Below, piece after piece: positions 33,904 through 42,233 of a stretch of DNA of 51,783 bases. The notes beneath the pieces were generated by a model. It did not search any database and was not told the origin of the DNA. It saw nothing but the letters and a program-made list of their open reading frames with translations. Numbering within the stretch: position 1 is the first letter of the stretch; each line of letters opens with the position of its first letter. The stretch covers positions 1 to 51,783 of the forward strand of contig CAOJQZ010000010.1 of NCBI GenBank assembly GCA_948441955.1, read 5' to 3'. Both the position numbers and the translations under genes were made by a program. This DNA comes from an uncultured Lachnospiraceae bacterium. GTDB taxonomy: Bacteria; Bacillota; Clostridia; Lachnospirales; Lachnospiraceae.

Positions 33904-34569
33904 ATGGGTGAAGAAAAATTTGGTATAAGTATCAATCGGCTGACGCTTGCCGAGCAGGTGTATATCGATATAGTAGACAGAATTGCAAAAAGAGCTTTAA
34001 TATCCGGTGAAAAAATAGTAATCCGTCAAATACAGGAGGAATACAAAATCAGTTCTTCTGTAGCCAGGGATACTTTAAATCTTCTGCATCACTTTGGATT
34101 TGTGGAATCCTTTGGCAATGCCGGAAATCGTATTGTTACAGCAGCCATTGAGGAAATGGAACATGTTATAGAGGTTTACATGCATACATCGACGATTGCC
34201 GTTGTTTTGGCCTTTAAACATGGGCAGGAACAGCTGATAGAGAAATTGAAGGACAATTATAATGAACAGCTTCGGTGTATGAAAGAAGATCCTGCAAAGT
34301 GTGGGAGATTACATGCTGATTTTATTAATCTTATAAGTGATTATTGCGGAAACTTTATATTTCCGCAGATAGAAGACCCTTTGCTGGGGAGGATGGTAGT
34401 TGCTTTTGGATACTATGAAAATGTATATGGAACGCCGGAGACAATGGCAGATTGTGAGAATATAATTAAAGCATTTGAGGAAGGGGATGAAGACGGGGCT
34501 ATTAAACTTATACAGAAACAGGCAGAATATCTGCAAAAATATTTACATGCAGCGGAAACGATGGTGTAA
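33904..34569 (+). CDS. GntR family transcriptional regulator, divergent from MFS-dipeptidase operon
   Basis: This 221-residue protein has an N-terminal winged helix (about 15-75; IQEEYKISSSVARDTLNLLHHFGF is the helix-turn-helix region) and a helical C-terminal ligand domain. The metal-His pattern of FCD is only partly visible (LHADFINLI). It is divergent from the MFS gene with a 217-bp gap containing a perfect palindrome. It likely represses transport and breakdown of the dipeptide-like substrate until the inducer appears. Confidence 0.88.
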   Translation: MGEEKFGISINRLTLAEQVYIDIVDRIAKRALISGEKIVIRQIQEEYKISSSVARDTLNLLHHFGFVESFGNAGNRIVTAAIEEMEHVIEVYMHTSTIAVVLAFKHGQEQLIEKLKDNYNEQLRCMKEDPAKCGRLHADFINLISDYCGNFIFPQIEDPLLGRMVVAFGYYENVYGTPETMADCENIIKAFEEGDEDGAIKLIQKQAEYLQKYLHAAETMV

Positions 34570-34612
34570 AATAAATTTCTCCTCTTGCATTTCTTTCTCA
34601 TTAGTTATATAA

Positions 34613-34650
34613 TTGTATTAGTAATCTAATACAACAATATATTAATACAA
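34613..34650. promoter_or_regulatory. inverted and direct repeat before the MacAB-like operon
   Basis: TTGTATTAG (34613-34621) and CTAATACAA (34626-34634) form perfect 9-bp arms around TAAT. The half-site TAATACAA recurs at 34643-34650, 16 bp downstream. It covers the presumed promoter of the exporter operon; no regulator gene of that operon lies in the window. Confidence 0.6.
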
Positions 34651-34664
34651 GAAGAAGGGGCGAC

Positions 34665-35396
34665 ATGAGAAGCTTAATACAAATTCAAGAGATGTACAAA
34701 ATATACAACCCTGGCGAGGATGAGGTACGCGCCTTAGACGGAGTGAGTCTTGAAATCAGCCAGGGTGAATTCGTGGCCATTATCGGCCATTCCGGTTCCG
34801 GAAAGTCCACACTTATGAATATGCTTGGATGTCTGGATGCTCCCACTACAGGTAAATATTATTTAAACGGAAAGGATATTTCTCAGATGACGGACAATGA
34901 GCTGTCAGATATCCGCAACAGAGAAATCGGTTTTATTTTCCAGAGCTTTAATCTGATTGCCAATCTGGATGCCCTCGGCAATGTGGAGCTTCCCCTTATT
35001 TACCGTGGGATTTCAAAGCGGGAGCGAAGGCAGGTGTCAAGAGAAGCCCTGGAGATGGTAGGCCTGAAAAAGCGTATGAAGCATAAGCCGGCAGAGATGT
35101 CAGGAGGACAGCAGCAGCGTGTGGCGGTAGCGAGAGCTATTGCCGCAGAGCCGCCCATTATCCTGGCAGACGAGCCTACGGGAAACTTAGATTCCCATTC
35201 TACGGCAGAGATTCTGAATATACTTAAGAAGCTTCATGAGGCAGGAAAAACTGTTATTATGATTACCCATGATTCAGATATCGCAGAACAGGCAGAGCGC
35301 ATAATCCGAATTAAGGACGGAAGAATAGAAGGCGAATATACTGGACGAAGTGAAAGCAGCAACGGAAAAACTAAGGAGGAGGATCAGTATGTTTAA
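34665..35396 (+). CDS. MacB-type ABC exporter ATPase (LolD-like)
   Basis: This 243-residue ATPase has Walker A GHSGSGKST, signature MSGGQQQR, Walker B IILADEPTGNLD and switch His in ITHDSDI. The form FIFQSFNLI and ADEPTGNLD are typical of the MacB/LolD/SalX exporter ATPases. It is the first gene of a four-gene operon with adaptor, permease and small membrane protein, overlapping the adaptor gene by 8 bp. MacAB-like systems in Firmicutes export peptides or defend against them; no regulator accompanies it here. Confidence 0.93.
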   Translation: MRSLIQIQEMYKIYNPGEDEVRALDGVSLEISQGEFVAIIGHSGSGKSTLMNMLGCLDAPTTGKYYLNGKDISQMTDNELSDIRNREIGFIFQSFNLIANLDALGNVELPLIYRGISKRERRQVSREALEMVGLKKRMKHKPAEMSGGQQQRVAVARAIAAEPPIILADEPTGNLDSHSTAEILNILKKLHEAGKTVIMITHDSDIAEQAERIIRIKDGRIEGEYTGRSESSNGKTKEEDQYV

Positions 35397-37023
35397 AAAG
35401 AGAATTAAGGAAGAAGCGGTGCAAAATGAGGCGCCGCAGAATGAAACTGTACAGAATGAGTTTATACAAGGAGGAGAATCAGACCCTTTAAAAGCTCCGA
35501 AAAAGAAGCTTCCCGGGTGGATGATTATTCCTATTCTGGCAGTTTTAGCTCTTGCAGTCTGGGGGATAACGAAGCTTGCCCCATCAGAGAGGGCAGGGAC
35601 TGCACTCTCGGTAGTAACCGCCGGGAAAGGAAACGTCAGGCAGACCTATAATACATCGGGAACTGTGGAGAGTGAGCGGACGAAGGTATTTTATTCCCCG
35701 GTAAATGCACCGATTGCAAAATGCAGTGCAAAGGCAGGAACCGAGGTGAAGGCGGGAGAGATGTTAGTTACCTTTGATGTAACAAATCTTGAGCGTGACA
35801 ATGAGCAGTCAAAGCTTAACGAGCTGTCCGCAAAGTATTCGAATCAGGATGCCATAGAGCAGAGTAACCGCGCGGCGGCAAGCGCTGCGCAGGCAGAGGT
35901 ACAGGCGGCAAATGCAGAAAGCACTTTAAGAAACAGAATCAGTGAAAAGCAGAATCAGATAAACCAGCTTGAACAGGCGGCAAATGCGGCGGCAGGAGAG
36001 GCTTCGGCTAACGTTGCAAAGGCGGAGGAGCTTCAGCAGAAGATGCAGGAAAATCTTAATCAGCAGAGTACGAAAAAGGCAGAAAAGGAAAATGCAGACA
36101 GGGAGCTTGCTAATTTGGCGCCGGATGCCGAAGAGGCAGCGAAAGAGGAAGTAAGGAAACGGGCTGAGGATGCGACAAATGCGCTCAGCGCTTTAGAACA
36201 GGAATACCGGACCTTAGAGCAGCAGATGGGTCAGATTGGCGGCACGGACGCATCAGGAGTAATGCAGGAGCTTGCCGCGGCAAAACAGGAGATGGAGGCT
36301 TTGTCTGCAAGCCTTACGGATCTGCAGAACAGTAAAAGTCCGTCTGTAGATACCGGCATCACCAGCGGCCAGCAGAGCAATATGCAGGTATCGGAGAATC
36401 TGGCGGAGCTTGCCGTACTGACAACAGAGGAGCTGTTAAATAAGGGGAAGGAAGGCATTAAGGCAGAGTTTGACGGAATCATAGCAAATGTTCAGGCTGT
36501 AGAGGGAAGCTCTGCAGTTCAGGGAAGCGAGTTATTTACCCTTGTAAGCAGCAAGGACGTGTATGTAAGCCTTGAGGTCCCTGCAAACGATTTTGATAAC
36601 CTTAAGACCGGCAGCAGTGCAGAAGTTAAGATTGGAAAGAAAACCTACACAGGGAAGCTTAGCTCCATTGATAGAATCGCACTTCCCAATGAGAAGGGAA
36701 ATCCGGTTATAAAGGCCAAAGTCCACATTACAAACCCTGATGAAAATGTATATATCGGCGTTAATGCCAAGGTAACTTTAAATGTAGCTGAGGCAGAGAA
36801 TGTCCTCTTTCTTCCAGTGGAGGTACTCAATACGTCGGCGGACGGAGACTTTGTCTATGTTCTTCAGGAAGGCATTGTAAAGAAACAGCCCGTAGAGCTT
36901 GGAGTTGTTTCGGGAAACAGGGCAGAGATTGTAAGCGGCCTTGAGGAAGGCGCGGAGGTAGTGTCCGATACAGGAGGCAGTATAACAGAAGGAATGAAGG
37001 CAACAGCAGTTGAGGAGCAGTAA
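35389..37023 (+). CDS. HlyD/MacA-family membrane fusion adaptor
   Basis: This 544-residue protein has a cytoplasmic N-terminus with repeated QNE triplets (residues 11-28), one membrane helix (about 45-60), a biotinyl-lipoyl-like half, a long Ala/Glu/Gln-rich coiled-coil (about 145-300), the second lipoyl half (GIIANVQAVEGSSAVQG) and a beta-barrel domain. The order is that of MacA-type adaptors. ATG 35389 is chosen for AAGGAGGAGG just before it; the upstream start lies inside the ATPase gene. It overlaps the ATPase by 8 bp and the stop precedes the permease start directly. Confidence 0.9.
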   Translation: MFKKRIKEEAVQNEAPQNETVQNEFIQGGESDPLKAPKKKLPGWMIIPILAVLALAVWGITKLAPSERAGTALSVVTAGKGNVRQTYNTSGTVESERTKVFYSPVNAPIAKCSAKAGTEVKAGEMLVTFDVTNLERDNEQSKLNELSAKYSNQDAIEQSNRAAASAAQAEVQAANAESTLRNRISEKQNQINQLEQAANAAAGEASANVAKAEELQQKMQENLNQQSTKKAEKENADRELANLAPDAEEAAKEEVRKRAEDATNALSALEQEYRTLEQQMGQIGGTDASGVMQELAAAKQEMEALSASLTDLQNSKSPSVDTGITSGQQSNMQVSENLAELAVLTTEELLNKGKEGIKAEFDGIIANVQAVEGSSAVQGSELFTLVSSKDVYVSLEVPANDFDNLKTGSSAEVKIGKKTYTGKLSSIDRIALPNEKGNPVIKAKVHITNPDENVYIGVNAKVTLNVAEAENVLFLPVEVLNTSADGDFVYVLQEGIVKKQPVELGVVSGNRAEIVSGLEEGAEVVSDTGGSITEGMKATAVEEQ

Positions 37024-37024
37024 T

Positions 37025-38263
37025 ATGGGGCAGTTTGGCGAATATGTAAAGATGGCTCTTTACAACATCAAAGAAAACAAAGGGCGTTCCTTTCTTACCA
37101 TGCTTGGCATTATCATCGGAATTTCCTCTGTCATTACGATCGTTTCTATCGGAAGCGGCCTGAAGGCAGACGTTATGTCTACCGGAGATGTAAAGAGTGT
37201 GTCGGTCATGACCGACGCTAAGGAGACTACGAATCTGGAGCTGATTACATGGGAGGATATACAGGCATTAAAGGACGGCCTGGGGGAACGTATTACAGGA
37301 ATTTCAAGCATTGTTCAGGTTATAGGAAAGACAGAGACGAGGAAAGGGAGCTTTGATGCTTATGTATTTCTCACTACTCCCGATGAGGTAAATAATCCGT
37401 CAGATCTCCCTGTCATCCGAGGAGAATATTTTAAGGATGAAGATGTGCTGAATGCAGAATTAACCTGTATTTTAGATAAAGCCAGCGCATTATATTTGTT
37501 TGGAAATATAGATGTAGTGGGTATGGATCTGGACCTGGAAATTGAAAATACGGTGCAGACTTTCCATATTGCCGGAGTACGGGACGGTGATCCGGAGGTG
37601 ATGGCAGCAAATGAAGAGGCCATGAAGCTTTTTGGTATGGAAATGCCGGTTATACTGGAGGCGCCGTATACAGTTTCTGAAAACTGGGGCGAGCAGCCGG
37701 AAAATTTTTCTTCCATTATTTTATATCTTGCTGAAGGGGAGGAAGAAAACGCAGCGGCACAGGCTGCTATCCGTCTTTTAAATTCCAGGCACAAAAATGA
37801 CGGAGATAATCTGTTTATCAAACAGCAGCAGTCGGAGGATATGCTGAATGCAATGGGAACCGTGCTGGACGGCGTGACGGCATTTATTGCATTTGTGGCC
37901 GGTATTTCCCTTCTGGTAGGCGGTATTGGAGTTATGAATATTATGCTGGTTTCCGTCACAGAGAGGACAAGAGAAATTGGAATACGTAAGGCATTAGGAG
38001 CAAGAACATCTTCCATTATTGCACAATTTCTGTGTGAATCCGCGATTATATCCGGAATTGGAGGTGTAATTGGTATTTTAATAGGAGCGGGCATATCAGG
38101 GCTCGTTTCTGTACTAGAGATTGGAGGCCTGTCCGCCAGACTCTCACCAACAGCAGTGATTCTCACCACATGCTTTTCCTGTGGTGTTGGAATTATATTC
38201 GGAATCTATCCGGCCAGAAAAGCAGCCCGGATGAGTCCGATCGAGGCGTTAAGACAATTATAA
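37025..38263 (+). CDS. MacB-type ABC exporter permease
   Basis: This 412-residue protein has an N-terminal helix preceded by the MALYNIKENKGRSFLTMLGIII box, a large extracytoplasmic MacB-PCD-type domain (about 45-275) and three C-terminal helices containing GIMNIMLVSVTERTREIGIRK, the FtsX-type permease motif. The ATG at 37025 follows GAGGAG by 7 bases, just after the adaptor stop. With the ATPase and adaptor it forms a tripartite-like exporter for a Gram-positive envelope. Confidence 0.93.
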   Translation: MGQFGEYVKMALYNIKENKGRSFLTMLGIIIGISSVITIVSIGSGLKADVMSTGDVKSVSVMTDAKETTNLELITWEDIQALKDGLGERITGISSIVQVIGKTETRKGSFDAYVFLTTPDEVNNPSDLPVIRGEYFKDEDVLNAELTCILDKASALYLFGNIDVVGMDLDLEIENTVQTFHIAGVRDGDPEVMAANEEAMKLFGMEMPVILEAPYTVSENWGEQPENFSSIILYLAEGEEENAAAQAAIRLLNSRHKNDGDNLFIKQQQSEDMLNAMGTVLDGVTAFIAFVAGISLLVGGIGVMNIMLVSVTERTREIGIRKALGARTSSIIAQFLCESAIISGIGGVIGILIGAGISGLVSVLEIGGLSARLSPTAVILTTCFSCGVGIIFGIYPARKAARMSPIEALRQL

Positions 38264-38278
38264 AGGAGGAATGAGATT

Positions 38279-38665
38279 ATGTTTAAGCCAAAGACATTAC
38301 TGAAAGTAGTATCAATTCTTTTGATGATAGGGGGTGTGCTGGGAATATTCGGAACCATATTAAGCTATGCAATGCTTCCAAAGCTTTCGGACATTCCAGG
38401 CATTGATATGAGCCTGATTACAAATGCGCTGACTCCCCTTAACCTGATCATGTCTCTCATCAGCGGGATATCAGCGATTGCAGCGGGGTTTTTCGGATTC
38501 AGCGGGAAATCCGTAAAATGGCTGCTCATTACTGCCGGAATTTATACGGTCATCCTGCTCATATCCGAGGTACAGACCGTAATGAACGGTATGGCTACAG
38601 CATTTATGATTGTGGACTTTATTGTACCGTCGCTGTACTGGTGGGGATTTTATCAGTCAAAGTAA
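38279..38665 (+). CDS. small four-helix membrane protein of the MacAB operon
   Basis: This 128-residue protein is almost entirely hydrophobic, with about four helices and a short N-terminal FKPKTL. I do not recognise its family. AAAGGAGG precedes the start and the gene begins 15 bp after the permease stop, so it belongs to the exporter operon. It could assist the exporter or confer immunity, but nothing in the sequence decides this. Confidence 0.75.
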   Translation: MFKPKTLLKVVSILLMIGGVLGIFGTILSYAMLPKLSDIPGIDMSLITNALTPLNLIMSLISGISAIAAGFFGFSGKSVKWLLITAGIYTVILLISEVQTVMNGMATAFMIVDFIVPSLYWWGFYQSK

Positions 38666-38736
38666 AAATGAAACACTTGACCGTCTGCTCCCATACATGA
38701 TAAAGTTAAGGAAATTACTTTTAGGGGGAATGAGAG

Positions 38737-40050
38737 ATGAAGAAAAACAATCCGGCGGCGCTATTGCCCATAGGTGTGTTTTTGGTGATGTACCTGGGAC
38801 TTGGAATTTTATTTGAATATGTAATGCGGATTCCGATGGGATTTTACAATATTCCTATTGTGGTTGCATTTCTTACGGCAATTTTAGTTGCCTGCCTGCA
38901 GAACCGGGAACTAAAATTTGATGATAAGCTGGAGCTTATGGCACAGGGGATGGCGGATAAGAATATCATTACAATGCTCCTGATTTTCCTTGTGGCAGGC
39001 TCCTTTGTAGGGGTTGTGGGGAGAAGCAGCGCAGAAAGTGTCGCGTATTTTATGCTTTCTTTGATTCCAGCGCGGTTTGCGGTGGCAGTATTGTTTGTGG
39101 TGGCTTGTTTTGTTTCTACGGCCATGGGAACCTCTGTAGGAACGATTACGCTGATTGCCCCGATTGCCGTTGCGGTATCACAGGCTTCCGGCTTTAATCT
39201 GCCGCTGTGTATCGGCGCCGTTATGGGAGGCGCGATGTTTGGGGATAATTTGTCCTTTATATCCGATACAACGATTGCCGCCTGCAATGGCCAGGGCTGC
39301 GCTATGAAGGACAAGTTCAGGGAAAACTTTGGGATTGCGTTTCCGGCAGCGCTTGTTACGCTGGCGCTGATTCTTGTATTGTCATTCCGCACACCATTAA
39401 ACGGTACTGTGTCCCATGGTTATAATCTGGTGCAGATTGTTCCCTATGTGCTGGTTCTGATTGGCGGGATCATCGGAATTAACGTATTTGTTGTCCTGCT
39501 GATTGGAATTGCGTCCGGATCCTTTATTATGCTTGTAACCGGGCAGACTGCGCCCACAGAGCTTCTGGCAAATATGGGTTCCGGCGTTTCCGGAATGTTT
39601 GAGACATGTATGGTGGCGGTTCTTGTTGCCGCTATGTGCTCGCTGATTCGGGAATATGGCGGATTTGAAGCGCTCCTTTCCGCAATTCGCCGCGTCTTTA
39701 AAGGAAATAAGGGCGGACAGCTTGGAATGGGAGTTTTAGTTGGGACAATGGACATCGCCACAGCAAATAATACAGTTGCAATCGTTATGGCCAATCCGAT
39801 TGCCCGGGAGATGTCGGAAGAATATGGAATTTCTCCCCGTAAAGCGGCGTCCCTTCTCGATACATTTTCCTGTGTCTTTCAGGGGGTGATTCCATATGGA
39901 GCACAGATGCTGGTGGCAATTTCTGCGGCAAATGAGATGGGTTTTGAATTATCGGCTTTTGATATTATTCCCAACCTCTTCTATCCGGGAATGCTTCTTT
40001 TAAGCTCCCTGGTTTTTATTTTTCTGATACCGCAGAAAAGCGGGAAATAA
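38737..40050 (+). CDS. NhaC family Na+/H+ antiporter-like protein
   Basis: This 437-residue protein has about eleven helices. Two NhaC family regions are clear: FVSTAMGTSVGTITLIAPIA near residue 130 and AVMGGAMFGDNLSFISDTTI near 165, the latter with the conserved Asp-Asn-Leu-Ser and Asp-Thr-Thr. Members exchange cations or organic acids for Na+ or H+ (NhaC, MleN). The gene has a GGGGGAATGAG site and is followed by a strong terminator. It stands alone, so the substrate is open. Confidence 0.9.
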   Translation: MKKNNPAALLPIGVFLVMYLGLGILFEYVMRIPMGFYNIPIVVAFLTAILVACLQNRELKFDDKLELMAQGMADKNIITMLLIFLVAGSFVGVVGRSSAESVAYFMLSLIPARFAVAVLFVVACFVSTAMGTSVGTITLIAPIAVAVSQASGFNLPLCIGAVMGGAMFGDNLSFISDTTIAACNGQGCAMKDKFRENFGIAFPAALVTLALILVLSFRTPLNGTVSHGYNLVQIVPYVLVLIGGIIGINVFVVLLIGIASGSFIMLVTGQTAPTELLANMGSGVSGMFETCMVAVLVAAMCSLIREYGGFEALLSAIRRVFKGNKGGQLGMGVLVGTMDIATANNTVAIVMANPIAREMSEEYGISPRKAASLLDTFSCVFQGVIPYGAQMLVAISAANEMGFELSAFDIIPNLFYPGMLLLSSLVFIFLIPQKSGK

Positions 40051-40065
40051 CAGGGAATGTACATT

Positions 40066-40107
40066 AAACAGCACAAGAATACCGGGTTTCGGTTTCTTGT
40101 GCTGTTT
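40066..40107. terminator. bidirectional terminator after the NhaC gene
   Basis: AAACAGCACAAGAA (40066-40079) pairs perfectly with TTCTTGTGCTGTTT (40094-40107), a 14-bp stem with a 14-base loop. It serves the NhaC gene on the plus strand and the ferritin-like gene on the minus strand. Confidence 0.9.
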
Positions 40108-40112
40108 GGAAT

Positions 40113-40547
40113 TTAGAGGTATTCCCGGAGATCTTTGGAAAGCTTTTCCTCAATAGAAATGAGCTTTTTACAGATTCCTTTGGAAACGTGATCTGCATTT
40201 TCATATTCATTCAGATATTTCTGCAGGGATTTGATGCCCATGTCACATCCGTCTGTAATCAGGCTGGCTGCCGTTTCATCACTTTCATTAAGTCCAAGCA
40301 TTATATTTGTTTTAATCCAGGACATACCTTTGGCAATCGTGCCCGGCTCCTTGTACATGCCGCCGTGTTTTGTCAGAAGGGTATGAATTTCATCGCCCAG
40401 CTTTAGATGCTCCTCTTTACTGTCAGTAAGTATTGTTCGTAATTTGTCGTTTTGAATTTTATCAAGCGTTTCATTTATAGAGTCTACTGCCATTTTTGTA
40501 CCTGCATCACATTCCTGAAGCAGGCATACGGTATCCTTATTATCCAT
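40113..40547 (-). CDS. ferritin-like (DUF2383-type) helical protein
   Basis: This 144-residue protein is predicted all-helical. The order of four amphipathic helices with Glu and His in helices 1-3 (DSINETLDKI, SKEEHLKLGDEIHTLL) resembles the DUF2383/PA2169-like group of ferritin-like four-helix bundles. It is convergent with the NhaC gene and has its own upstream region with AGGAGGT-like sequence. A metal-binding or stress role is family-level inference. Confidence 0.75.
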   Translation of the reverse strand: MDNKDTVCLLQECDAGTKMAVDSINETLDKIQNDKLRTILTDSKEEHLKLGDEIHTLLTKHGGMYKEPGTIAKGMSWIKTNIMLGLNESDETAASLITDGCDMGIKSLQKYLNEYENADHVSKGICKKLISIEEKLSKDLREYL

Positions 40548-40701
40548 AAATAACCTCCATTATGATTTTAGATATTACTATTCCCCAAGATATATGAAAT
40601 TATTATAAAATAATCCTGATTATTCTATTTATATCTAACTGCCAGACTTGGTTGATGCCAGATAAGGATAAATTTTTTGACCTATACATAGGTTCTTTTG
40701 A

Positions 40702-40730
40702 TTGAGTATCAGCTTTCCATATGTTATAAT
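40702..40730 (+). promoter_or_regulatory. promoter of the type I toxin mRNA
   Basis: TTGAGT (40702-40707), 17-bp spacer, consensus TATAAT (40725-40730). Transcription should begin near 40737, giving an about 75-nt leader before the toxin ATG. An ACCTAT-AC-ATAGGT palindrome (40680-40693) lies just upstream. The remaining DNA from 40548 to 40700 shows no gene. Confidence 0.8.
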
Positions 40731-40777
40731 GAACTCGTGTAATTGAAAAGAAAGTAGGATGCGATTTTCCGATGGAT

Positions 40778-40803
40778 GCCCTCTAGTCTAACGAAAGAGG
40801 GTG
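40778..40803 (+). promoter_or_regulatory. Shine-Dalgarno-masking stem in the toxin mRNA
   Basis: GCCCTCT (40778-40784) can pair with AGAGGGT (40796-40802; one G-U pair), and the latter contains the AGAGGG ribosome binding site 8 bases before the toxin ATG. The fold would hold back translation of the nascent mRNA. Confidence 0.65.
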
Positions 40804-40810
40804 ATGCCCT

Positions 40811-40891
40811 ATGAGTATAATGGAAGTTCTTACATTATTACTTGTATTGTTTGCGGCTCTGTCTTACATAGACAATCATAAAAAGAAATAA
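40811..40891 (+). CDS. 26-residue holin-like type I toxin
   Basis: This short gene encodes a 26-residue peptide: a polar MSIMEV start, one hydrophobic helix (VLTLLLVLFAALSYI) and a basic tail HKKK. That pattern matches the putative holin-like toxins of Firmicutes, membrane peptides usually restrained by an antisense RNA. It has its own promoter, a masked ribosome binding site and a stop codon inside a stem-loop shared with a convergent small RNA. The expected effect, membrane depolarisation when the antitoxin RNA is lost or diluted, is family knowledge; toxicity here is not shown. Confidence 0.82.
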   Translation: MSIMEVLTLLLVLFAALSYIDNHKKK

Positions 40892-40977
40892 GCATCCCTA
40901 CCGCCCAAGTTTGGATGCTTATTTCTTATAATCATTTTTACTGAGGGCAATCGGAGATTCAATTCCGATCACTTCTA
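40880..40977 (-). ncRNA. antisense RNA antitoxin of the type I locus
   Basis: A predicted RNA of about 95 nt starts near 40976 from a consensus minus-strand promoter and ends at the shared terminator after a T-run. It holds a first hairpin (ATCGGA/TCCGAT, 40950-40969) and then the terminator stem. It overlaps the 3' end of the toxin mRNA, and through direct repeats in the DNA (TTCCGAT at 40767 and 40963; GAGGG-N2-AT at 40797 and 40943) it can also pair with the toxin leader near the ribosome binding site. This is the plan of the enterococcal par (fst) locus. Confidence 0.72.
40883..40927. terminator. shared bidirectional terminator of toxin mRNA and antisense RNA
   Basis: AAGAAATAAGCATCC (40883-40897) and GGATGCTTATTTCTT (40913-40927) are perfect 15-bp complements around a 15-base loop. 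The left arm includes the toxin's last codons and TAA. Outside both ends lie T-rich tracts, so each RNA stops here. Confidence 0.88.
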
Positions 40978-40982
40978 AGTAG

Positions 40983-41011
40983 ATTATACATGAGAGCTGC
41001 TTGATTTTCAA
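40983..41011 (-). promoter_or_regulatory. promoter of the antisense RNA
   Basis: On the minus strand TTGAAA (41011-41006), 17-bp spacer, TATAAT (40988-40983): a nearly consensus sigma-A promoter, stronger than that of the toxin, as expected for an antitoxin in excess. Confidence 0.82.
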
Positions 41012-41338
41012 GTGGCTCTTTATATTATTTATCAGAAATATATTGAAAGACGGGATTGTGGCTGATACAATCCGATGCTCGCTATTTTTGTGGACACTAT
41101 CACAGGACAATTTTTCTGCACATCCTACGTCGTGTCTTTACTTTCCGAGAAAGAAAATAATTGAACCTGTCGGTTGTGAGAAGATCAACATATATAATCC
41201 CAACCGTATCGTCTTAAACACATACTTAATTTTTATCCTTATCTAGTTTCATTCTTGTTTTACCAACATTTACATGCTATGATAATATATAACAGATATA
41301 TCGGGAAGCGGATGTATCAATGAAAGGAGAGGTTTATC
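41012..41338. other. intergenic region without detectable gene
   Basis: This 327-bp gap lies between the antitoxin promoter and the SDR gene. Open frames here are short, lack ribosome binding sites and have no recognisable product. It must hold the SDR promoter; a TGCTATGATAAT extended -10-like sequence about 50-60 bp before the ATG is the best candidate, with no clear -35. Confidence 0.5.
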
Positions 41339-42139
41339 ATGGGATTTTTAACAGGAAAGACAGCGATTATCACAGGAGGCGGACGTTCCGTATTAAGCGA
41401 CGGACGGTGTGGATCCATTGGATATGGAATTGCCACAGCTTATGCGAAAGAGGGAGCAAATATTGTTATTACCGGACGTAATGTAAAGAAGCTGGAGGAT
41501 GCAAAGGAAGAGCTGGAGAGACTGTACGGAATTAAGGTTCTGGCTGTGCAGGCAGACGTTTCTGCCGGGGCGGATAATGAAGCAGTTGTGGGAAATGTTG
41601 TAAAGCAGGCAATGGATACATTCGGCCGTATTGATGTTCTTATTAACAATGCACAGGCATCGGCATCAGGCGTTACACTTGAGGATCATACAACAGAGCA
41701 GTTTGATCTTGCTGTTTACTCGGGTCTTTATGCCACCTTTTATTATATGAAGGCATGCCACCCGTATCTTAAAGAGACGAAAGGAAGCGTTATTAACTTT
41801 GCATCAGGAGCGGGACTCTTCGGTAATTTTGGACAGTGCGCATATGCCGCTGCAAAAGAGGGCGTCCGCGGACTTACAAGAGTAGCGGCTACCGAGTGGG
41901 GAAAGGATGGAATCAATGTAAATATTGTCTGTCCCCTTGCATGGACTGCGCAGCTTGAGAATTTTGAAAAAGCATATCCGGAGGCATTTAAGCAGAATGT
42001 TAAGATGCCGCCGGCAGGACATTACGGCGACTCTGAGTTAGAAATAGGGCGTGTATGTGTACAGCTTGCTTCTCCGGACTTCAAATATATGAGCGGCGAG
42101 ACGATTACACTGGAAGGCGGTATGGGACAGAGACCATAG
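41339..42139 (+). CDS. SDR family oxidoreductase, hydroxysteroid-dehydrogenase-like
   Basis: This 266-residue classical short-chain dehydrogenase has ITGGGRSV (12-18), an insertion of about ten residues before GYGIA in the cofactor loop, NNAQ (103-106), and the triad Ser156, Tyr169, Lys173 (YAAAK). An AAAGGAGAGG site precedes it. From memory, the insertion and nearby sequence (VLSDGRCGSIGYG) closely resemble 3-alpha-hydroxysteroid dehydrogenases of gut Eggerthella and relatives, which oxidise bile acids. I could not check this, so a bile-acid or other sterol activity is a hypothesis. The gene is single and ends in its own terminator. Confidence 0.8.
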   Translation: MGFLTGKTAIITGGGRSVLSDGRCGSIGYGIATAYAKEGANIVITGRNVKKLEDAKEELERLYGIKVLAVQADVSAGADNEAVVGNVVKQAMDTFGRIDVLINNAQASASGVTLEDHTTEQFDLAVYSGLYATFYYMKACHPYLKETKGSVINFASGAGLFGNFGQCAYAAAKEGVRGLTRVAATEWGKDGINVNIVCPLAWTAQLENFEKAYPEAFKQNVKMPPAGHYGDSELEIGRVCVQLASPDFKYMSGETITLEGGMGQRP

Positions 42140-42155
42140 TATGTATATGTTATAT

Positions 42156-42189
42156 AAAAAATCCCCATCAAGGTGCATGGGGATTTTTT
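42156..42189. terminator. bidirectional terminator after the SDR gene
   Basis: AAAAAATCCCCAT (42156-42168) pairs with ATGGGGATTTTTT (42177-42189); loop 8 bases. It ends with a T-run on both strands and serves the convergent flavodiiron gene too. Confidence 0.88.
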
Positions 42190-42233
42190 TATGTCCGAAA
42201 TTTATTCTTATCATATCAAGGATAATGGGAATG

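Noticed and set aside
37360..38169. 269-residue minus-strand open frame in the MacB permease gene
   Set aside because: Long, but antisense to a well-conserved permease; Ser/Pro/Ile/Thr-rich composition is typical of shadows of membrane genes.
38844..39392. 182-residue minus-strand open frame in the NhaC gene
   Set aside because: It is antisense to family motifs of the antiporter.
40919..41110. 63-residue minus-strand open frame near the toxin locus
   Set aside because: It overlaps the antisense RNA and its promoter, starts before that promoter and has no ribosome binding site.
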